From Clostridia bacterium (GTDB taxonomy: Bacteria > Bacillota > Clostridia > Christensenellales > CAG-917), in the NCBI GenBank assembly GCA_900769205.1, contig CAAGFS010000054.1, forward strand, positions 1 through 9,048: a stretch of DNA of 9,048 nt. Direction: 5' to 3'. Each line of letters starts with the position of its first letter. The first letter of the stretch is position 1. The translations under genes and the position numbers were made by a program. Positions 4,987 through 9,048 of the stretch are shown here, in pieces. A model generated the notes under the pieces. The model worked only from the letters and a program-made list of their open reading frames with translations, made no database searches and had not been told where the DNA came from.

Positions 4987-7575
4987 TTATTTTCTTGACG
5001 ATACGACGATTTCGCCGTCTTTTGCGTCAACAACAATCGTGTCGCCTTCGTCCATGTTGCCCTGAAGGATGGCGCGCGCGACTTTTGTTTCCACGTTGCT
5101 TTCGATATAGCGTTTGAGCGGTCTTGCGCCGAAAGTCACGTCGTAGCCGCCGTCAACGATAAGGTCTTTTGCGGACTTGGTCACTTCCAGCTTGAGATTT
5201 TGCTTGTCAAGACGCGCCGAGAGTTTTGAAAGCATAATGTCGATGATGGCATACACGTTTTCTCTCGTGAGCGGAGTGAACAGCACGGTGTCATCAAGCC
5301 TGTTGAGAAACTCGGGGCGGAAGGTGCGTTTGAGCAGTGCGTCGATTTCGTCCTTTGCCGATTGCGCGATGTTGCCCTTTTCGTCTATGTTGTCCAGAAT
5401 GACGTTGCTGCCAAGGTTTGACGTCATGATGATTATGGTGTTTTTGAAGTTGACCGTTCTGCCTTGGCTGTCCGTGATTCTGCCGTCGTCAAGCACTTGC
5501 AACAAGATGTTGAACACGTCGGGGTGCGCTTTTTCGATTTCGTCGAAAAGCACGACGGAGTAGGGCTTTCTTCTCACGGCTTCGGTGAGCTGACCGCCTT
5601 CGTCGTAGCCGACGTATCCCGGAGGCGCGCCGATAAGACGAGATACGCTGAACTTTTCCATATACTCCGTCATATCGATACGCACGATGTTGCGCTCGTC
5701 GTCAAACAGATACGCCGCAAGCGTCTTTGCAAGTTCCGTCTTTCCTACGCCCGTCGGACCAAGGAACAGGAAGGAGCCTATCGGTCTGTTTTCGTCGGAT
5801 ATGCCCGCGCGAGAGCGGAGCACCGCTTCGCTGACAGCTTTGACTGCCTCGTCTTGCCCTATGACTCTCTTGTGAAGCTCGTCGCCGAGATGAAGGAGTT
5901 TTTCCTTTTCGCTTTCCATAAGTTTTGTCACGGGGATGCCCGTCCACTTTGCTACGATTTTTGCAATCTCGTCCGCAGTCACTTCGTCACGCAACAAGGT
6001 GGTGCCGTTTGAAGATTTCTTTTCCGCTTCTTCGAGTTTTTTGGTGAGAGCGGGCAGTTCGCCGTATTGCAGTTGGGCGGCTTTGCCGTAGTCGCTGTTG
6101 CGCTTTGCTTCTTCGATTGCAAGGTTTACGCGGTCGATTTCGGCTTTGGTGTCCTGCACGCTGTTTATCTCTTTCTTTTCGTTTTCCCACTGCGCTTTCA
6201 TCGAGTTGAACTTGTCGTGAAGATCGGCAAGTTCTTTCTTTATGGATTCGCGACGGTCGGCGGAGAGTTTGTCAGTTTCCTTTTGAAGAGCCATTTCTTC
6301 GATTTCGAGCTGCATAATCTTTCGGCTGATGACGTCCATTTCGGTGGGCATACTGTCGATTTCGGTGCGAATCATTGCGCACGCCTCGTCCACAAGGTCG
6401 ATTGCCTTGTCAGGCAAAAATCTGTCCGAGATGTATCTGTCCGAAAGCGTCGCGGCGGCAACGAGAGCCTGGTCGTGTATGCGCACGCCGTGGAATATCT
6501 CGTATCTTTCTTTGAGTCCGCGCAGTATAGCGATGGTGTCTTCAACGGTCGGCTCGTCAACCGTGACGGGTTGGAAACGCCTTTCGAGAGCGGGGTCTTT
6601 TTCGATATACTTGCGGTATTCGTCAAGCGTTGTTGCGCCGATGCAGTGAAGCTCGCCCCTTGCAAGCATAGGCTTCAAAAGATTGCCTGCGTCCATGCTG
6701 CCTTCCGTCTTGCCGGCACCCACGATGGTGTGCAACTCGTCGATGAACAGGAGCATTCTGCCGTTTTGTTTTTTGATTTCGCCAAGCACCGCTTTGAGTC
6801 TTTCTTCAAACTCCCCGCGGTATTTTGCGCCCGCAATGAGCGCGCCCATATCGAGTGCAAAGATGTGTTTGTCTTTCAATCCTTCGGGCACGTCTCCGCG
6901 CACGATACGTTGAGCAAGTCCTTCCGCGATTGCGGTTTTGCCGACGCCCGCTTCGCCGATGAGCACGGGATTGTTTTTGGTCTTTCTCGACAGAATGCGG
7001 ATGACGTTTCTTATCTCGTCGTCACGCCCAATGACGGGATCGAGTTGTCCGCGCGAGGCGCGTTCGACAAGATCGTGACCGTATTTGTTGAGCACGTCGT
7101 AGGTGTCTTCGGGATTGTCAGACGTCACTTTTGACGTTTTAACTTGATTTAATGCATTGATAAAGTCCGCTTTTTGCAGTTTGCATTTTGCAAAAGCGTT
7201 TTTCAGAGCGGTGGAAGGATTGTCGAGTATCGCCTGGAAAATATGCTCCACGCTCACAAAATCGTCGCCCTGATTTTTGGCAAGCTTTTCCGCTTGCGAA
7301 AGCATAAGCGCGCAATCCTGCGCAAGATATACTTCGCCCGCGCCCTGTCCCGTCACGGACGGGAAAGCGGATATAGCCTTGTCGATTTCTCTCAAAAGAG
7401 CGGGAGCGTCCGCTCCGCATTTTGTGACAAGCTTTGCAATCAGACCGTCTTCGTCGTCCAAAAGAGCGTAGGCGATATGCTCCTTGCAAAGTTGTTGATT
7501 GTGTCTTTCAAGCGCAAGAGTCTGCGCCTTGTTTATTGCTTCGAGAGCCTTTTTCGTGTATTTGTTGGCGTCCAT
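4987..7575 (-). CDS. clpB: ATP-dependent disaggregase ClpB (HSP100)
   Basis: Hexameric AAA+ chaperone that, with DnaK/DnaJ/GrpE, threads aggregated proteins through its pore for refolding. The 862-aa product is full length. It has an N-terminal Clp repeat domain (about 1-145), a first AAA module with Walker A GEAGVGKT (207-214) and Walker B LLFIDELH (near 275-282), the long charged coiled-coil middle domain (about 400-525, rich in K, E, L) that separates ClpB from ClpA/ClpC, and a second AAA module with Walker A GPTGVGKT (606-613) and [11 protein letters not shown]. The C-terminal domain has [10 protein letters not shown]. No ClpP-docking loop is evident. ATG 7575 is chosen over GTG 7584 because a GGGGGTG Shine-Dalgarno (7588-7582) sits six bases before it and the product then starts [14 protein letters not shown], as usual. 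Transcribed alone from a CIRCE-bearing promoter. Confidence 0.97.
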   Translation of the reverse strand: MDANKYTKKALEAINKAQTLALERHNQQLCKEHIAYALLDDEDGLIAKLVTKCGADAPALLREIDKAISAFPSVTGQGAGEVYLAQDCALMLSQAEKLAKNQGDDFVSVEHIFQAILDNPSTALKNAFAKCKLQKADFINALNQVKTSKVTSDNPEDTYDVLNKYGHDLVERASRGQLDPVIGRDDEIRNVIRILSRKTKNNPVLIGEAGVGKTAIAEGLAQRIVRGDVPEGLKDKHIFALDMGALIAGAKYRGEFEERLKAVLGEIKKQNGRMLLFIDELHTIVGAGKTEGSMDAGNLLKPMLARGELHCIGATTLDEYRKYIEKDPALERRFQPVTVDEPTVEDTIAILRGLKERYEIFHGVRIHDQALVAAATLSDRYISDRFLPDKAIDLVDEACAMIRTEIDSMPTEMDVISRKIMQLEIEEMALQKETDKLSADRRESIKKELADLHDKFNSMKAQWENEKKEINSVQDTKAEIDRVNLAIEEAKRNSDYGKAAQLQYGELPALTKKLEEAEKKSSNGTTLLRDEVTADEIAKIVAKWTGIPVTKLMESEKEKLLHLGDELHKRVIGQDEAVKAVSEAVLRSRAGISDENRPIGSFLFLGPTGVGKTELAKTLAAYLFDDERNIVRIDMTEYMEKFSVSRLIGAPPGYVGYDEGGQLTEAVRRKPYSVVLFDEIEKAHPDVFNILLQVLDDGRITDSQGRTVNFKNTIIIMTSNLGSNVILDNIDEKGNIAQSAKDEIDALLKRTFRPEFLNRLDDTVLFTPLTRENVYAIIDIMLSKLSARLDKQNLKLEVTKSAKDLIVDGGYDVTFGARPLKRYIESNVETKVARAILQGNMDEGDTIVVDAKDGEIVVSSRK

Positions 7576-7608
7576 ATTGAGCACCCCCTTTTTTCGGATT
7601 TGTGTTGG

Positions 7609-7627
7609 CAGTCTTTTTGAATGACTG
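7609..7627 (-). repeat. 5' leader hairpin of clpB mRNA
   Basis: Perfect 5-bp arms CAGTC (7609-7613) and GACTG (7623-7627) with a 9-base loop lie directly against the CIRCE element, within the transcribed leader. It may be a small mRNA hairpin, or chance. Confidence 0.35.
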
Positions 7628-7654
7628 TTAGCACTCTTTTATATCGTTTGCTAA
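7628..7654. promoter_or_regulatory. CIRCE-type HrcA operator of clpB, one arm degenerate
   Basis: TTAGCACTC (7628-7636), N9, GTTTGCTAA (7646-7654). The left arm is identical to the CIRCE consensus TTAGCACTC. The right arm matches GAGTGCTAA at seven of nine, and the 9-bp spacing is exact. The element spans the predicted start site immediately downstream of the -10, the usual place for HrcA repression, so heat-inducible control of clpB is inferred. Confidence 0.8.
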
Positions 7655-7681
7655 TTATAGCACGAATATGCGATTTGTCAA
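7654..7681 (-). promoter_or_regulatory. Sigma-A promoter of clpB, full consensus
   Basis: On the minus strand: TTGACA (7681-7676), a 16-bp spacer, and TATAAT (7659-7654), both hexamers perfect. Predicted start near 7647. So strong a promoter fits a gene normally held down by a repressor at the adjoining CIRCE element. Confidence 0.88.
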
Positions 7682-7725
7682 CGGTTTTTTGACATTTTCA
7701 CAAAAAAGTATTGCCGTCGTACGCA

Positions 7726-7752
7726 AAATAAAAACCCTTCCGCAAAGAAGGG
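7726..7752 (-). terminator. Intrinsic terminator of the TetR gene
   Basis: On the minus strand, stem CCCTTC (7752-7747) / GAAGGG (7740-7735) with loop TTTGCG is followed by a T-rich tail (complement of AAATAAAAA, 7726-7734). A second hairpin, CGCAAG (7777-7782) / CTTGCG (7788-7793), sits just after the stop codon and may add to termination or 3' end stability. Confidence 0.75.
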
Positions 7753-7795
7753 AAGGGGCGTTTTTTTATCGAGTATCGCAAGGTTTGCTTGCGGA

Positions 7796-8374
7796 TTATT
7801 TTTTGACGAAATAGTTTGAAGTGACGGGGTTTGCTATATACGACAAAAACTCTTCTTGCGAGTATTTGCCCGGATTGTCTATGCAAAGGAGGGCGGTGGA
7901 CACCATTCCGCCCGCAAGGAAACAGGATATGACTTGCAGGGGGAGTTTAATATCGTAGGAATCTTTGTATTTTGACAACTGATATTTGATGGAGTGCGCG
8001 ATGGATTCTTCTATGGTGCTGACCACTTTGCCGTTGCGGTTGTTGCGGATGATGTTGGCGATATGATTGTGTTTGTCAAAGAAAAAATCAATTGCCATGA
8101 CCATAAGCGAGTTTATGGTGTCGGTGGGAGTGGTGAGCTTCGCTTCCTTGGTAAACTTGGCGTAAAGCTCGTCTTTGAGCTCCTCGAGAGCAAATGTGAG
8201 AAGATGATATTTGTCTTCGAAATGGGCGTAAAACGTTGCGCGGTTGACCATTGCTCTGTTGCACAGATCTATCACGCTGATTTTTTCGATAGATTCTTCT
8301 TCCATCATATCGAGAAGGGTGTTGCTCAACAGTTTTCTCGTGCGAATGATGCGCAAATCTTCTTTGACGGTCAT
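7796..8374 (-). CDS. TetR/AcrR-family transcriptional regulator (192 aa)
   Basis: A dimeric repressor-type protein with an N-terminal three-helix DNA-binding domain. The start MTVKEDLRIIRTRKLLSNTLLDMM and the HTH at about residues 30-52 (KISVIDLCNRAMVNRATFYAHF) are typical, with the conserved FYAHFEDK after the recognition helix. The rest (about 60-192) is an all-helical ligand and dimerisation domain, of the kind Firmicutes combine with this N-terminus; its ligand cannot be predicted. The ATG at 8374 has AAGGAG eight bases upstream. The gene is divergent from an ABC exporter, the common layout in which the regulator controls the pump and itself in response to a drug or metabolite. It is followed by its own terminator, so it is monocistronic. 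Length is normal, with no sign of damage. Confidence 0.93.
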   Translation of the reverse strand: MTVKEDLRIIRTRKLLSNTLLDMMEEESIEKISVIDLCNRAMVNRATFYAHFEDKYHLLTFALEELKDELYAKFTKEAKLTTPTDTINSLMVMAIDFFFDKHNHIANIIRNNRNGKVVSTIEESIAHSIKYQLSKYKDSYDIKLPLQVISCFLAGGMVSTALLCIDNPGKYSQEEFLSYIANPVTSNYFVKK

Positions 8375-8406
8375 ATTTCCATCTCCTTATCCATAGTGCC
8401 GTATAT

Positions 8407-8435
8407 ATTATTATACAAACTGGGAAAATTGTCAA
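8407..8435 (-). promoter_or_regulatory. Promoter of the TetR gene
   Basis: On the minus strand: perfect TTGACA (8435-8430), a 17-bp spacer, and AATAAT (8412-8407), five of six to consensus. An exact TATAAT also occurs at 8415-8410 but only 14 bp from the -35, which is too close. The predicted leader is about 25 bases and carries AAGGAG. Confidence 0.65.
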
Positions 8436-8441
8436 GTTATC

Positions 8442-8457
8442 TCTCAATATGTTGAGA
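8442..8457. promoter_or_regulatory. Palindrome upstream of the tetR -35, candidate TetR operator
   Basis: TCTCAA (8442-8447), TATG, TTGAGA (8452-8457): a perfect 6-bp inverted repeat, 16 bp in all, lying 6 bp upstream of the tetR -35 box. TetR-family repressors commonly bind 15 to 20-bp palindromes in the divergent intergenic region, so this is the best visible operator candidate. Confidence 0.5.
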
Positions 8458-8460
8458 AAC

Positions 8461-8606
8461 TCGCAATACGTCCGCGCGTTTTTTGCGACCTGCTTGGAGA
8501 AGGGCAATCGCGGAGAAAGGGGAAAGGATAATATTGAAAAAGAAATGTTGTTTTTATATTGTTTATTAAAATATTTTTAATATTATAAAAAAAGCTTTTA
8601 TATTGA
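8461..8606. other. Divergent intergenic region between tetR and the ABC exporter, AT-rich, no gene
   Basis: No gene is supported here. The left part has TCGCAA (8461-8466) with TTGCGA (8483-8488), 16 bases apart. The right part is very AT-rich and holds a perfect palindrome TATTAAAA-TAT-TTTTAATA (8564-8582). A TTG-initiated 11-codon frame (near 8535, product MKKKCCFYIVY) follows a weak AAAGGA and could be a leader peptide, but this is unsupported. Confidence 0.4.
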
Positions 8607-8642
8607 TTGACATTTGACAAGAAAAATCGTAAATAGAATATA
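8607..8642 (+). promoter_or_regulatory. Promoter region of the ABC exporter with two tandem TTGACA boxes
   Basis: TTGACA occurs at 8607-8612 and again at 8614-8619. With 17-bp spacers the partners are TAAATA (8630-8635) and AATATA (8637-8642), both imperfect; TAGAAT (8634-8639) is a better -10 but 14 bp from the second box. Transcription toward the exporter is clearly expected, but which pair is used cannot be decided. Confidence 0.5.
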
Positions 8643-8662
8643 TCGACCAACTAGGTATTTTC

Positions 8663-8680
8663 GTCCGCGACGACGCGGAC
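8663..8680 (+). repeat. GC-rich hairpin abutting the exporter's ribosome binding site
   Basis: Perfect 7-bp arms GTCCGCG (8663-8669) and CGCGGAC (8674-8680) with loop ACGA. The stem ends one base before the Shine-Dalgarno AGGGAGA (8681-8687). It stands out as GC-rich in an AT-rich leader. It could be an RNA hairpin that tunes translation, or a DNA operator. Confidence 0.6.
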
Positions 8681-8690
8681 AGGGAGAAAT

Positions 8691-9048
8691 ATGGAAAAAA
8701 CGAAGACGCCGAAATCAAAAGGCGGACTGAAAAAAATGGCAAGCTGCGTGGGCGAGTATAAGGTGCCCGCGATTTTCACGTCGGTGCTTGTCGCGTTTGA
8801 AGTTTTGTTTGAGATTTTCATACCGCTCATCATGGCGCAGATCGTCAACGTGGGCATGAGCGAAACCGCAACCGAGTTTACCTTTTCCATTCAACTCGGC
8901 AAACTGAGCGTGCCGGTGTTTACGATGCAGAATCGTATATGGTTTATCGTCACATGCGGAGCGATGATGGTGGCAATGGCTCTCATATCGCTGTTTTTCG
9001 GCACGATGTCGGGCAAACTTGCGGCAACCGCGTCCACGGGCTTTGCAA
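8691..9048 (+). CDS. ABC exporter, N-terminal transmembrane part (3' truncated by window end)
   Basis: ATG 8691 is preceded by AGGGAGA at good spacing, and the frame stays open to the end of the window (119 codons). The product starts with a basic cytoplasmic segment (MEKTKTPKSKGGLKKM), followed by a first membrane helix (about 25-48) and an extracytoplasmic loop. The helix ends in IPLIMAQIVNVGM, typical of type I ABC exporters of the MsbA/LmrA/BmrA class. A second helix follows at about 83-103 (WFIVTCGAMMVAMALISLFF), then GKLAATASTGFA at the start of the first cytoplasmic loop. The nucleotide-binding domain lies beyond the window. The loop between helices 1 and 2 is long (about 30 residues). 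Divergence from a TetR gene suggests an inducible drug or metabolite exporter, often one half of a heterodimer. The substrate is unknown. Confidence 0.85.
   Translation, partial: MEKTKTPKSKGGLKKMASCVGEYKVPAIFTSVLVAFEVLFEIFIPLIMAQIVNVGMSETATEFTFSIQLGKLSVPVFTMQNRIWFIVTCGAMMVAMALISLFFGTMSGKLAATASTGFA

Noticed and set aside
7576..7584. GTG 7584 as the clpB start
   Set aside because: The GTG lies within the GGGGGTG Shine-Dalgarno sequence that serves ATG 7575.
1..9048. CRISPR array, tRNA, rRNA, transposase, integrase or known defence genes
   Set aside because: No spaced direct repeats, tRNA-like folds, or recombinase motifs were found on either strand.

Overview
The window looks like a chromosomal segment of a Firmicutes-type anaerobe, probably an uncultured gut Clostridia lineage. 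The grounds are textbook sigma-A promoters (several exact TTGACA -35 boxes), strong purine-rich Shine-Dalgarno sites, a CIRCE-type element before clpB, intrinsic terminators with long T runs, and an oxygen-sensitive radical SAM enzyme of the anaerobic sulfatase-maturase type. The lineage call is inference; there is no rRNA or marker gene to settle it.

Layout. 1-103 is the 3' end of a membrane protein, probably a CaCA-type calcium/sodium antiporter, closed by a terminator that works in both directions. 157-641 is a small AT-rich divergent module: a 52-aa protein of unknown function on the minus strand and a 68-aa single-domain XRE repressor on the plus strand. Two related 17-bp operator-like palindromes lie between them, and one exactly fills the spacer of a consensus promoter. 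898-1500 (minus) is thiamine pyrophosphokinase (thiN), with a promoter that predicts a leaderless mRNA. 1642-4770 is a plus-strand operon: alpha/beta hydrolase of the monoglyceride lipase/lysophospholipase type, P1 (S58/NylC-like) self-cleaving peptidase, and anaerobic sulfatase-maturase-like radical SAM/SPASM enzyme. 4857-4893 is a terminator hairpin between convergent genes. 4987-7575 (minus) is the ClpB disaggregase, with a perfect-consensus promoter and a CIRCE element with one degenerate arm. 7796-8374 (minus) is a TetR-family regulator, divergent from an ABC exporter that starts at 8691 and runs off the window.

How the genes relate. Most of the window is housekeeping: ion transport, thiamine cofactor activation and protein disaggregation under heat-shock control. 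Two parts look accessory. One is the XRE/52-aa switch, whose DNA architecture implies an autoregulated genetic switch. The other is the TetR/ABC pair, a standard arrangement for inducible efflux. The hydrolase, peptidase and radical SAM genes share one promoter, but no sulfatase or other obvious substrate is present, so their joint purpose is open.

The strongest candidate for something undescribed is the XRE/52-aa module. I see no CRISPR array, tRNA, rRNA, transposase or recognisable defence system.
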